From FEN-1073 sp050010135 (GTDB lineage Bacteria; Chloroflexota; Anaerolineae; Anaerolineales; RBG-16-64-43), in the NCBI GenBank assembly GCA_050010135.1, contig JBEKLP010000085.1:1-9761 (forward strand): 9,761 nucleotides of DNA. Direction: 5' to 3'. Under the pieces are notes generated by a model, which was given only the letters and a program-made list of their open reading frames with translations, did not search any database and was not told where the DNA came from. Within the stretch, counting starts at the first letter, position 1. Each line of letters opens with the position of its first letter. A program made the position numbers and the translations under genes. Positions 1 to 6,889 of this stretch are shown here, in pieces.

Positions 1-1
1 C

Positions 2-2485
2 GATTGGCAGCTTCGTTCGGAATTTGCCGAGGTGCTGGGAAGCCGCACCGAGGAGCTGCAAAAGATTCCCGACGCGCCGCCGGACAAGGACGGGCTGATC
101 ACGTGCGCCGTTCTCCCGCTGCGCGACTTGGTGGTTTTCCCCCGCATGGTTACCCCGCTTTTTGTGGGACGGGAAAGCGCGCTTTCAGCGCTGGAGTATG
201 CCCACACCGCGGGCCAGACGGTGATCGCCGTCGCCCAGAAGAGCGACGAGAAAGCGGAACCCGCCTCCGCCGATCTCTATACCATCGGATGCGAGACGGC
301 GGTGGGACGGGTGCTGCACCTGCCGGAAGGCGCCACGACGGTGCTGGCCCAGGGACGGCGCCGCGTGCAGATCGTCGAATATCTGCCGGGCGAGACTTTC
401 CTGCGCGCACGAGCCCGGCCGGTGTACGAAGGCACCGAGCGCAGCCGCGAGACCGAAGCCCTGATGCGCGCCGTGCTGGCCTTGTTCGAAAAAGTCATCC
501 AGCTCAACCGCAGCTTGCCCGAAGATGCCTATGTCTTCGCCCTCAACGTGGACGACCCCGGCTGGCTGGCCGATCTGATCGTCTCCGCCCTGGGCGTCCC
601 CGTACCGGAACGCCAGCGGATGCTGGAAACGTTCGATATCGAACTGCGGTTGCAGCGGCTGAGCATCATGCTCGGGCGGGAATTGGATGTGCTCGAACTG
701 GAGAACCGCATCCACTCCAAAGTGCAGAGTGAAGTGGACCGCAGCCAGCGCGAGTACTACCTGCGCGAGCAGTTGAAAGCCATTCAGAATGAATTGGGCG
801 AACAGGATTCCTGGTCGCAGGAATTGAGCGAAGTCAAGCAAGCCATCCTGAAGGCCGGCATGCCCGAGGAAGTCCAGACCAAGGCGCTCAAGGAACTCGA
901 GCGGCTGGCCCAGATGCCGTCGATGGCGCCCGAGGTGGCCATCGTCCGCACGTATCTCGATTGGCTGATCGAACTGCCCTGGCAGAAAGAAACGGAAGAC
1001 AAACTCGATTTGAAACGCGCGGCCGAAGTTTTGGACCGGCAACACTACGGGCTCCCCAAGGCGAAAGAGCGGATCCTTGAATATTTGGCGGTCCGCCGCC
1101 TGCTGCCGAAAAAACAGAAGCAACCGATCTTGTGCTTCGTCGGCCCGCCCGGCACCGGCAAGACCTCGCTTGGCCGATCGATCGCCGAGACGCTCGGGCG
1201 CAAGTTCGTACGCGTCTCGCTGGGCGGGATCCGCGACGAAGCCGAGATCCGCGGCCACCGGCGGACGTACATTGGGGCTCTTCCGGGCCGCATTCTGCAA
1301 ACCATGCGCCGCGCCGCCACGGTCAACCCGCTGTTCATGCTCGACGAGATCGACAAGCTCGGCGTGGATTTCCGCGGCGATCCGGCGGCCGCGCTGCTGG
1401 AGGTTCTCGACCCGGAACAGAACTACGCCTTCGACGACCATTACCTCGACGTGGCCTACGACCTTTCCAAGGTGATGTTCATCACCACAGCCAACACCCT
1501 GGGTCCGATCCCGCCGGCGCTGCTGGACCGGATGGAAGTGATCGAGTTCCCGGGTTACATCGAGCAGGAGAAAATTGCGATCGCCAACCGCTTCCTGATC
1601 CCGCGCCAGGTGGAGGAAAACGGGTTGACCCCGTTCCCGATCGCCTTTGGCGAGAATGCGTTGCGGCGGATCATCCGCGAATACACCTGGGAAGCCGGCG
1701 TGCGCAACCTCGACCGCGAGATCGCGCACATCTGCCGCAAGGTGGCCCGGCGCAAGGCGGAGGGGAAACGCGTTCCTTCCCGCATCGAGGCCGCCGACGT
1801 CCCGCGTTTCCTCGGACCGCAGCAATTCTTCCAGCTCGAGGCGGAAAAACAGGATGAGGTGGGCGTTGCTACCGCCCTGGCCTGGACCGAAAACGGCGGC
1901 GACACAATGCCGGTTGAGGTGGTTTTGGTCGAGGGCAAGGGCAACGTCCAGATCACCGGGCAGGTGGGCGAGGTAATGCAGGAGAGCGCCCAGGCGGCGA
2001 TGTCGTATTTAAAGTCGCGCGCCAAACATTTTAAATTGGATCCGCAACGGTTCGAAAAAATCGACGTGCACATTCACATCCCGGAGGGAGCCATCCCCAA
2101 GGACGGCCCGAGCGCCGGGATCACCATGGCCACCGCGCTGGTCTCGGCCTTCACCGGCCGCAAAACCCGCAAGGATGTGGCCATGACCGGCGAGATCACC
2201 CTGCGCGGGCGGGTGCTGCCGGTGGGCGGCGTGCGCGAGAAAGTGCTCGCGGCGCACCGCATCGGTTTGCGCACGGTGATCATCCCCAAGCGCAATGCCA
2301 AGGATCTGGTGGAAATTCCCAAGGACGTGCGCAAGGAAATGACAATATTACTTGTCGAGCACGTGGATTCGGTGCTGGCCCAGGCGCTCCGTAAAAACGG
2401 CAAGCCGAGCGACGTGGGGCTCGGCGCTCCAAAAAAGAAAACCGCCGGTCAAAAAGAATCCCGGCGAAGAAAACCGCATGCGTAG
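2..2485 (+). CDS. lon: ATP-dependent Lon protease (5' end probably outside window)
   Basis: Lon is the cytoplasmic AAA+ serine protease that unfolds and degrades damaged and short-lived regulatory proteins, acting as a homohexamer. Numbering residues from the GTG at 32, the order is: N-terminal substrate-binding domain (begins LPLRDLVVFPRMVTPLFVGR), a coiled helical region around 215-300, Walker A GPPGTGKT at about 371-378, Walker B LFMLDEIDK at about 434-442, and the protease domain with DGPSAGIT. The catalytic dyad is Ser694 and Lys737; their 43-residue spacing equals the S679/K722 spacing of E. coli Lon. The C-terminus has a short Lys/Arg-rich tail. The length of about 817 residues is normal. 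The reading frame stays open back to base 2 and GTG32 has no Shine-Dalgarno sequence, so the true start is probably upstream of the window; GTG32 is the only in-window start that keeps the whole N domain. The stop overlaps the next gene by 8 bases. Confidence 0.97.
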   Translation, partial: DWQLRSEFAEVLGSRTEELQKIPDAPPDKDGLITCAVLPLRDLVVFPRMVTPLFVGRESALSALEYAHTAGQTVIAVAQKSDEKAEPASADLYTIGCETAVGRVLHLPEGATTVLAQGRRRVQIVEYLPGETFLRARARPVYEGTERSRETEALMRAVLALFEKVIQLNRSLPEDAYVFALNVDDPGWLADLIVSALGVPVPERQRMLETFDIELRLQRLSIMLGRELDVLELENRIHSKVQSEVDRSQREYYLREQLKAIQNELGEQDSWSQELSEVKQAILKAGMPEEVQTKALKELERLAQMPSMAPEVAIVRTYLDWLIELPWQKETEDKLDLKRAAEVLDRQHYGLPKAKERILEYLAVRRLLPKKQKQPILCFVGPPGTGKTSLGRSIAETLGRKFVRVSLGGIRDEAEIRGHRRTYIGALPGRILQTMRRAATVNPLFMLDEIDKLGVDFRGDPAAALLEVLDPEQNYAFDDHYLDVAYDLSKVMFITTANTLGPIPPALLDRMEVIEFPGYIEQEKIAIANRFLIPRQVEENGLTPFPIAFGENALRRIIREYTWEAGVRNLDREIAHICRKVARRKAEGKRVPSRIEAADVPRFLGPQQFFQLEAEKQDEVGVATALAWTENGGDTMPVEVVLVEGKGNVQITGQVGEVMQESAQAAMSYLKSRAKHFKLDPQRFEKIDVHIHIPEGAIPKDGPSAGITMATALVSAFTGRKTRKDVAMTGEITLRGRVLPVGGVREKVLAAHRIGLRTVIIPKRNAKDLVEIPKDVRKEMTILLVEHVDSVLAQALRKNGKPSDVGLGAPKKKTAGQKESRRRKPHA

Positions 2486-3368
2486 AAAATATTCGTCGGC
2501 GGGGTTAATGCTGACTTTGGTTTGCGCGGCGATGGCGTGCAATATCGGAACGCCGTCCCTGACCCCGGGAACGACGCCCGCGCTTCCGACCGCAACCGAT
2601 ACGGTTCTCCTTACCCCGTCGGAAACGGGCACCCAGGCGCCACTCCATTCTTATGCGGTCGTCCTCGTGCCGGAAGGCGGAACCTTGGACGTTCATACGG
2701 CCGCCGGAAATAGCAGCCCGGCCGCGGACACTCTGGCGTGGGATGCGGTTGACCTTCAATCCACTGGAAACTTCGCGGCGGTCGGAACCGATACCTGGGT
2801 GGAATTGAACCTTGCCGGCGGCGGGACAGGCTGGGTGAACCGGAAATATTTAACGGAGTATGTCGCGTCTGCTGATTTCTGCGTGGACGGCCGGGCGGTG
2901 ACTCTGTTCGAGATGCTTTACGAAGCAACCCGTACCAACGACGGTCGGATCCTCACTTCGATCGTTAGCCCGGTTCACGGATTGACTGTCACCTACATCC
3001 ATAACGGGAATACGAAGCTGTACGATCCCGAGCAAGCCGGGATGGTGTTCGGCAGCATGGAAATCGCAGATTGGGGATTGGGTCCGGGAAGCGGCCTTCC
3101 GGTGCAAGGAACTTTTGAGGATCTGGTCCGGCCGGATATACTCGCCGTTTTCGGCTCCGCTGAAACCCATTGCAACGTTATCCAGCTCGGCGGCGCTTCC
3201 TACACCGTCGTCTGGCCCACCCAATGGAAGAATATTAATTTCTATTCCGTCTATAAACCCGGATCGCCTGGAACCGAGCTGGATTGGATGACCTGGCTGG
3301 CCGGCGTGGATTACGTAGACGGGCTTCCGTATTTGTTCTCCCTCTCCCGCTATAGCTGGGAACCATGA
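2478..3368 (+). CDS. Lipoprotein with Thr/Pro-rich linker and SH3b-like domain
   Basis: This is a predicted 296-residue exported lipoprotein. The start ATG at 2478 is chosen because it gives a canonical signal: basic MRRK, a hydrophobic stretch, and a lipobox ending AAMAC with lipid-accepting Cys21. Residues 22-56 form a Thr/Pro/Ser-rich linker of the kind that tethers domains outside the cell. Residues 58-128 resemble a bacterial SH3b domain (alternating beta strands ending in TGWVNRKYL), a fold that often binds cell-wall or protein ligands. The remaining 165 residues match no family I recognise; they are rich in aromatic residues and glycine and contain two cysteines that could pair. The ATG lies 8 bases inside the lon stop region, which implies co-transcription or translational coupling, but no functional link to Lon is evident. 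The ribosome-binding site is weak, consistent with coupling. Confident as a lipoprotein, uncertain as to function. Confidence 0.85.
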   Translation: MRRKYSSAGLMLTLVCAAMACNIGTPSLTPGTTPALPTATDTVLLTPSETGTQAPLHSYAVVLVPEGGTLDVHTAAGNSSPAADTLAWDAVDLQSTGNFAAVGTDTWVELNLAGGGTGWVNRKYLTEYVASADFCVDGRAVTLFEMLYEATRTNDGRILTSIVSPVHGLTVTYIHNGNTKLYDPEQAGMVFGSMEIADWGLGPGSGLPVQGTFEDLVRPDILAVFGSAETHCNVIQLGGASYTVVWPTQWKNINFYSVYKPGSPGTELDWMTWLAGVDYVDGLPYLFSLSRYSWEP

Positions 3369-3377
3369 GAAATCCAG

Positions 3378-3515
3378 TACACGGAATACACCGAAAAGAA
3401 CCGAAGACACGGAAGAATAATAGGAAATATAATTACTGATGAATTTTTCGGTGTAATCTGGCTCTGTTCCGTGCTTGCCCCCGGAGTGCGAAGCACGACG
3501 GGGGTAATCCGTGTA
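3378..3515. repeat. Intergenic cluster of CACGGA/CACCGA units in direct and inverted copies
   Basis: The gap between the lipoprotein and the SDR gene holds short repeated units. TACACGGA (3378-3385) is complementary to TCCGTGTA (3508-3515). TACACCGAAAA (3387-3397) is an 11-base perfect match to the complement of TTTTCGGTGTA (3445-3455). CACGGAA (3408-3414) is complementary to TTCCGTG (3467-3473). Some of these pairings cross, so they cannot all form at once. The region therefore looks like a degenerate dispersed repeat rather than a single hairpin. No convincing ORF or promoter is visible here. Confidence 0.6.
3478..3504 (+). repeat. Hairpin with tandem GA internal loop
   Basis: CCCCCG (3478-3483) pairs with CGGGGG (3499-3504), and inside it GTGC (3486-3489) pairs with GCAC (3493-3496) around a GAA loop. 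The two helices are separated by GA on both strands (3484-3485 and 3497-3498), which could form tandem sheared G-A pairs. It is not followed by a T tract, so it is not a standard rho-independent terminator. It probably belongs to the dispersed repeat around it. Confidence 0.6.
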
Positions 3516-3580
3516 TTGTTTGAACTTTTCGTAATAACCGCCGAAGGGATGAGATTGCCTAGAAAAATGGAATTCAACGG

Positions 3581-4423
3581 ATGAAAACACTTGAAGGCGC
3601 CGTCGCGCTCATTACCGGCTCTTCCTCCGGGATCGGACAAGCCGCCGCGCGTTCCCTGGCAAAACGGAAGGCGCATATCATCCTGACCGCCCGGCGCAAA
3701 GACCGGCTGGATGCGCTGGCGGAGGAAATCCGCGCGATGGGGAACGGGGCGGAGGCGCTCGTGATCCCCGCCGATCTGAGTGCGCCGGGCGAGGTGGATC
3801 GAATCGCGCGCGAAGCCCTGGCGTGGAAGGGCAGGGTGGACGTGCTGGTCAACAATGCCGGAACAGGCAAAACGCGCCTCCTGGAAACCCTGGATCCGGA
3901 AGCCGAAATCCTGCCGCAGATAAATCTCGACCTAATCGTGCCGATCCTGCTCACCCGGGCGCTGCTCCCGGCGATGCTCGCGCGGCGCTCGGGCTGCATC
4001 ATCAACATCGCATCCATCGCGGGCCTGGTAACGCTGCCCGCCTTCAGCGTATACTCCGCCGCCAAGTATGGTTTGCGCGGATTCAACGACGCACTGCGCC
4101 GCGAATTGCGCAGCGAAGGGATCGACGTGTGCCTGGTCTACCCGGGCGTCGTGCGCACGGAGTTCGGCGACCACAGCACGCGGATCAGCGGCTGGGAGGA
4201 TTCGATCACCCGACGGATCACGCTGCCGGCCGAGGCGCTGGGAGAATGCATTGCGGATGTCGCGCGCCGACCGCGGCGCTTCGTGGTGATCCCATGGTAT
4301 TACGGGTTGCCCGTACTCTTGACGAATGCGATCCCGGCGTTCACCGACTGGGTGGTGGAATTGATCTATACGCGCTCGGTCCGCAAGCGGACCGCCGGGC
4401 GAGACCTTCTGCAACGGGGTTAG
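3581..4423 (+). CDS. Short-chain dehydrogenase/reductase (classical SDR)
   Basis: This is a 280-residue NAD(P)-dependent oxidoreductase of the classical SDR family, probably cytosolic; its substrate cannot be read from sequence. The Rossmann cofactor motif TGSSSGIG lies at 12-19 and NNAG at 91-94. The catalytic tetrad is Asn115, Ser145, Tyr158 and Lys162 (YSAAK). Arg38 and Arg39 directly after the second beta strand (LTARRK) favour NADP(H) over NAD(H). PGVVRTEF at 188-195 is the usual post-catalytic loop. The C-terminal segment (about 235-265) is hydrophobic and could touch the membrane, as in DltE/DHRS-like members. The ATG follows a repeat-rich gap and has only a weak ribosome-binding site. 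There is no operon partner: a tRNA gene with its own promoter follows. The family is certain; the pathway is unknown. Confidence 0.93.
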   Translation: MKTLEGAVALITGSSSGIGQAAARSLAKRKAHIILTARRKDRLDALAEEIRAMGNGAEALVIPADLSAPGEVDRIAREALAWKGRVDVLVNNAGTGKTRLLETLDPEAEILPQINLDLIVPILLTRALLPAMLARRSGCIINIASIAGLVTLPAFSVYSAAKYGLRGFNDALRRELRSEGIDVCLVYPGVVRTEFGDHSTRISGWEDSITRRITLPAEALGECIADVARRPRRFVVIPWYYGLPVLLTNAIPAFTDWVVELIYTRSVRKRTAGRDLLQRG

Positions 4424-4462
4424 GCGCAGGGCGCGCACCTTCCCGAACAGGCTCCGGCCGGG

Positions 4463-4468
4463 TATAAT
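4463..4468 (+). promoter_or_regulatory. -10 box of the tRNA-Thr promoter
   Basis: A perfect TATAAT lies 28 bases before the mature tRNA 5' end, which would leave a leader of about 20 nt. A 17-base spacer would put the -35 at 4440-4445 (TTCCCG), a poor match to consensus. The -10 is convincing by itself and by position; the -35 is not. Confidence 0.6.
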
Positions 4469-4496
4469 CCCGCCCGTTCCCCGTTTCCGGATCGCC

Positions 4497-4569
4497 GCCA
4501 CGGTAGCTCAATCGGTAGAGCAATCGCTTCGTAAGTGATAGGTTAAGGGTTCAATTCCCTTCCGTGGCT
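4497..4569 (+). tRNA. tRNA-Thr (anticodon CGT)
   Basis: A full cloverleaf can be drawn. The acceptor stem GCCACGG (4497-4503) pairs with CCGTGGC (4562-4568), and the discriminator is T4569. The D stem is GCTC/GAGC (4506-4509 and 4518-4521). The anticodon stem is ATCGC/GTGAT with one G-T pair. The anticodon loop TTCGTAA (4528-4534) carries CGT at 4530-4532, which reads the Thr codon ACG. The T stem is AAGGG/CCCTT with loop TTCAATT. CCA is not encoded. The gene has its own -10 box upstream and its own terminator downstream, so it is a single-gene unit. Confidence 0.96.
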
Positions 4570-4574
4570 CACCC

Positions 4575-4597
4575 AAGCCCCTCGCGGGGCTTTTTCA
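4575..4597 (+). terminator. Rho-independent terminator after tRNA-Thr
   Basis: AAGCCCC (4575-4581) pairs perfectly with GGGGCTT (4586-4592) around a TCGC tetraloop. The T run completes within 4591-4595. It begins six bases after the tRNA 3' end, which fits termination of the tRNA transcript. Confidence 0.92.
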
Positions 4598-4680
4598 TTT
4601 ATCCCTCACTCCATACACCGCCCCCTCGAAATTTGCTTTTTTCATCCGTTTGGTATATAGATAATTGAACTTTTTATGTC

Positions 4681-4708
4681 ACTCCGAGCCCTGTTGGGGG
4701 CGAGGAGT
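4681..4708 (+). repeat. Hairpin of the ATTCCGAG/CGAGGAAT type enclosing the next gene's ribosome-binding site
   Basis: ACTCC (4681-4685) pairs with GGAGT (4704-4708), and GCCC (4688-4691) pairs with GGGC (4698-4701) around a TGTTGG loop. GA faces GA between the helices (4686-4687 and 4702-4703). From memory, it resembles the TTCCGAGCGAAGCGAGGAA-type palindromic repeat scattered through many bacterial genomes. GAGGAG at 4702-4707, the only Shine-Dalgarno candidate of the lipoprotein starting at 4720, lies in the 3' arm, so folding could mask it. Confidence 0.6.
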
Positions 4709-4719
4709 CGCTGTCTTTT

Positions 4720-5211
4720 ATGAAACGAATCCCACTTTCTTTCCTTTTATTCTCCCTCGTCCTCGCAGCCTGCCAAACAGTCGAGTCCTCCACTCGGGCG
4801 CCAACATCCACTCCCACGGAAGTTTCGCCGGTCTACGTTTCGGCGCTGTGCACGTTGATGGGACAGGACGTCCGATCGGTTGTTCCCACGGACCGGCCGG
4901 TGATCGTGATGTGGGGATGGTCAGCGGCGACCATGGAACAGGTGCAGGATTATATTACCGCCGCCGTTGCGCAAGTTACCTTCGATGGCCAAAACCTTTC
5001 CGGCCTGATGCAGAAAGATATTCCGTACGATGAGACCGTCAAAATCTACCGTGCGGTCTGGATGGCCGGGGTCGGTATTCCCACACCCGGTTTGCATGTG
5101 ATCACGTATTCTCTGGAGTTCCGGAAGAAGATATTCGACGGGACGGACTATTACGGACCGGCGACAAAAAACGAAAAGATGTCGGATCGTTGCGAGATCG
5201 ACGTCAAGTGA
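4720..5211 (+). CDS. Small predicted lipoprotein, unknown function
   Basis: This is a 163-residue exported lipoprotein. MKR is followed by a hydrophobic segment and the lipobox LAAC with Cys18 as the lipid acceptor, then a short Ser/Thr/Pro linker (about 22-36). The mature domain (about 38-163) has alternating beta strands, a WGW motif near residue 65, and two cysteines (about 43 and 158) that could form a disulfide. I do not recognise the family. The candidate Shine-Dalgarno GAGGAG (4702-4707) is 12 bases from ATG, longer than usual, and sits inside a hairpin. An AT-rich stretch with TTGCTT (4633-4638) and TATATA (4654-4659) may hold the promoter, but the spacing of 15 is short. The tRNA terminator just upstream means this gene starts a new transcription unit. 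Confidence 0.85.
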   Translation: MKRIPLSFLLFSLVLAACQTVESSTRAPTSTPTEVSPVYVSALCTLMGQDVRSVVPTDRPVIVMWGWSAATMEQVQDYITAAVAQVTFDGQNLSGLMQKDIPYDETVKIYRAVWMAGVGIPTPGLHVITYSLEFRKKIFDGTDYYGPATKNEKMSDRCEIDVK

Positions 5212-5342
5212 CAGCTTCAGATTCCCCGATTATCCACCGCGGTCCCGGTGGCTCGGAAAAACCGTTGTGGAAATTCCTGCGAAACGAACATGGATGGGCG
5301 CGTTTTCGATTGGACCAAGACAACCGGAAGTAAGCAACAGAC

Positions 5343-5349
5343 AGGAGGT
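5343..5349 (+). promoter_or_regulatory. Strong Shine-Dalgarno for the frameshifted membrane protein
   Basis: AGGAGGT lies five bases before the ATG at 5355. This near-perfect match decides that start and shows the gene is, or recently was, translated. The longer overlapping frame from 5248 is only a shadow. Confidence 0.8.
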
Positions 5350-5354
5350 GTTTC

Positions 5355-5740
5355 ATGGATAAACTCGTCATGGCGTTGGGGCCCGCCTTCGCCGCCGGGT
5401 TCGCGGTTCAACGGCTCCTGGAGATACTCGATCCCTTGTTGGATAAAATTAATTTCGTCAAGGAGAATAAAAAATTATTCTCGGGCTCGTTTCCCTGATC
5501 ATCGGCCTGGTCCTGGCGTTCGGGATAGGGCTGCGCGTCCTGCGGCCGCTGGGTGTGACCAATGCCGACTTTTTGGATGCGGTCACGACGGGCTTGATCG
5601 TCAGCGCGGGAACGGAAGGCTTAAACTCCATTCTGAAGTTACTGGGCTATCTCAAGGAAGACAGGAAAGCCGCGGCTGCCACGCGAATCCTGAACCAGGA
5701 AGTGCAAGCAGCGATGATCCGACTCGAGCGCTTGGTTTAA
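5355..5740 (+). pseudogene. Holin-like small membrane protein split by a -1 frameshift (broken or recoded)
   Basis: From ATG5355 the frame encodes 47 residues (MDKLVMALGPAFAAGFAVQR...) and stops at 5496-5498. Slipping back one base on the A6 run at 5469-5474 continues the protein as KKIILGLVSLIIGLVLAFGI to the stop at 5738-5740, giving 128 residues in all. The joined product looks like one coherent protein: an amphipathic/hydrophobic helix (3-25), a clear membrane span (about 41-63), a second hydrophobic helix (about 74-95) with GTEGLNSILKLLGYLKEDRK, and a charged helical tail. That layout resembles small holin-like proteins, though I cannot name a family. Possible explanations are loss of one A from an A7 run, a sequencing indel, or true slippage. 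The second half has no good start of its own. Confidence 0.7.
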
Positions 5741-5852
5741 CCCTTCGATGGCGAATTGATTAATGAATATTAACCGGCGAACGATGCGTCATTCCTTAGA
5801 GCGTTGATTGATACAGAACGATTCCGGATGTATGCCCAGGAGGTCGGCATCG

Positions 5853-5978
5853 ATGGGCGGCAATATTATTGTGTTCCTGACTTTCCTGATTCTCTTCGTT
5901 GTGTACCTGGTTATTCAGGCGATTCCCGTAGGCAAAAAGGCGGCAGAAAAGGAAAAATTGTCGATTTTCCTGAATTAG
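5853..5978 (+). CDS. 41-residue single-span membrane protein
   Basis: This short gene is supported by AGGAGGT at 5838-5844, eight bases before ATG5853. The product starts MGGNIIVFLTFLILFVVYLV, giving one strong transmembrane helix (about 4-24), followed by a basic, charged tail (GKKAAEKEK). It ends 31 bases before the methyltransferase start, so the two may share a transcript. I recognise no family. The 116-codon frame starting at 5804 over the same bases lacks a ribosome-binding site and gives a protein-like sequence only by chance. Single-span proteins of this size often act as regulators or subunits of larger membrane complexes, but nothing here says which. Confidence 0.75.
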   Translation: MGGNIIVFLTFLILFVVYLVIQAIPVGKKAAEKEKLSIFLN

Positions 5979-6009
5979 ACGGTCTGACCAACAAAGGCTG
6001 GTATTTGCC

Positions 6010-6681
6010 ATGCAGGAAAAATGGAAAGAAGTCGATCGATACATCAATACTTTATTCGCGCCTTCGGATTCCTCGTTGGATGGGGCACTCCGGGCCAGCC
6101 AAGCCGCGGGCCTGCCGGCGATCAATGTTTCGGCGGCCCAAGGCAAGCTGTTGATGCTTCTGGCTCAGATCCGCCAGGCGCGCTCCATTTTGGAAATCGG
6201 CACGTTGGGCGGGTACAGCACGATCTGGCTTGCGAGGGCGCTGCCACCCGGCGGGCGGCTAATCACGCTGGAGATGGACCCCATGCATGCGGCAGTCGCT
6301 CAAAGCAACATTGCGCGCGCAGGTTTGTCCGGCTACGTCGAGCTGCGGATCGGCCGCGCGTTGGATACGTTGCCTGCGCTGGCCGCGGAAGGCCGGGCGC
6401 CGTTTGATTTGATATTCATCGACGCCGACAAACAAACCTACCCGGAATATTTCACCTGGGCGGTCAAGTTGTCCCAGCGCGGGACGCTGATCGTCGCGGA
6501 CAACGTCGTGCGCAACGGGGCGGTGACCGACCCGGCAAGCCCGGATCCCAACGTTCAGGGCGTCCGCCGGTTCTTCGAGCGGATCGCCGCCGAACCGCGC
6601 GTGACCGCCGCGGTGATCCAGACGGTGGGCAGCAAAGGATACGACGGTTTCGCACTTATCCTGGTCACGGGCGATCTATAA
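6010..6681 (+). CDS. SAM-dependent O-methyltransferase, family 3 (COMT/CCoAOMT type)
   Basis: This 223-residue soluble enzyme transfers a methyl group from S-adenosylmethionine to a hydroxyl, typically of a catechol-like substrate. Visible landmarks are the SAM-binding loop EIGTLGGYST (62-71), the acidic LEMDP (87-91) that binds the ribose hydroxyls, and FIDADK (136-141). FIDADK and DNVV (164-167) carry the aspartates and asparagine that hold the divalent metal ion in this family. The length is typical. Bacterial members are common and rarely have a known substrate, so no gene name is given. The start ATG6010 has a weak ribosome-binding site; the N-terminus (helical, WKEVDRYINTLF) matches the usual beginning of the family. 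It follows the 41-residue membrane protein and is followed by a long hairpin. Confidence 0.93.
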   Translation: MQEKWKEVDRYINTLFAPSDSSLDGALRASQAAGLPAINVSAAQGKLLMLLAQIRQARSILEIGTLGGYSTIWLARALPPGGRLITLEMDPMHAAVAQSNIARAGLSGYVELRIGRALDTLPALAAEGRAPFDLIFIDADKQTYPEYFTWAVKLSQRGTLIVADNVVRNGAVTDPASPDPNVQGVRRFFERIAAEPRVTAAVIQTVGSKGYDGFALILVTGDL

Positions 6682-6698
6682 TCCTCCTCCTCCGCAGA

Positions 6699-6734
6699 CA
6701 TCTCGGCTCCCCAAAATTCAAGCGAGCCGAGATG
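6699..6734. repeat. 11-bp perfect inverted repeat downstream of the methyltransferase
   Basis: CATCTCGGCTC (6699-6709) and GAGCCGAGATG (6724-6734) are perfectly complementary around a 14-base loop. It lies 17 bases past the stop, where a terminator would be expected, but there is no T tract on either strand. It may still stabilise or attenuate the transcript. The other 150 bases to the next gene show nothing clear. Confidence 0.6.
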
Positions 6735-6889
6735 CTCCACGCGGGCAAGTCGAAGGCGAGGGATAGGGCGATAATGTTCGTCTGCATTTCGTGTAGGATC
6801 GCGGTCGCCTAGGATGAGTTTCCGGATCCCCTGAGCGCAATCGTTGTAATCATATTTACCTGGACATAAACTTCTTCACGGAGAATACA

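Noticed and set aside
185..1825. A 546-codon open frame on the minus strand inside lon
   Set aside because: It is an antisense shadow of a GC-rich gene whose + strand product has all Lon motifs. No ribosome-binding site and no recognisable domain.
4665..5033. A 122-codon + frame over the second lipoprotein
   Set aside because: Shadow frame; the lipoprotein frame has a signal peptide and lipobox.
5234..5251. Small hairpin CCACCG/CGGTGG downstream of the second lipoprotein
   Set aside because: Only 6 bp with no T tract, so not a supported terminator.
5248..5763. A 171-codon + frame overlapping the frameshifted gene
   Set aside because: It lacks a ribosome-binding site and gives Arg/Pro-rich low-quality protein sequence, while the alternative frames have a strong Shine-Dalgarno and clear membrane helices.
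5804..6154. A 116-codon + frame covering the 41-residue gene and the methyltransferase start
   Set aside because: No Shine-Dalgarno, and it overlaps two better supported genes in other frames.
6204..6210. Another GTTGGGC core-site match
   Set aside because: It lies inside the SAM-binding motif of the methyltransferase, with no complementary core or stem nearby; a chance match to a 7-mer.
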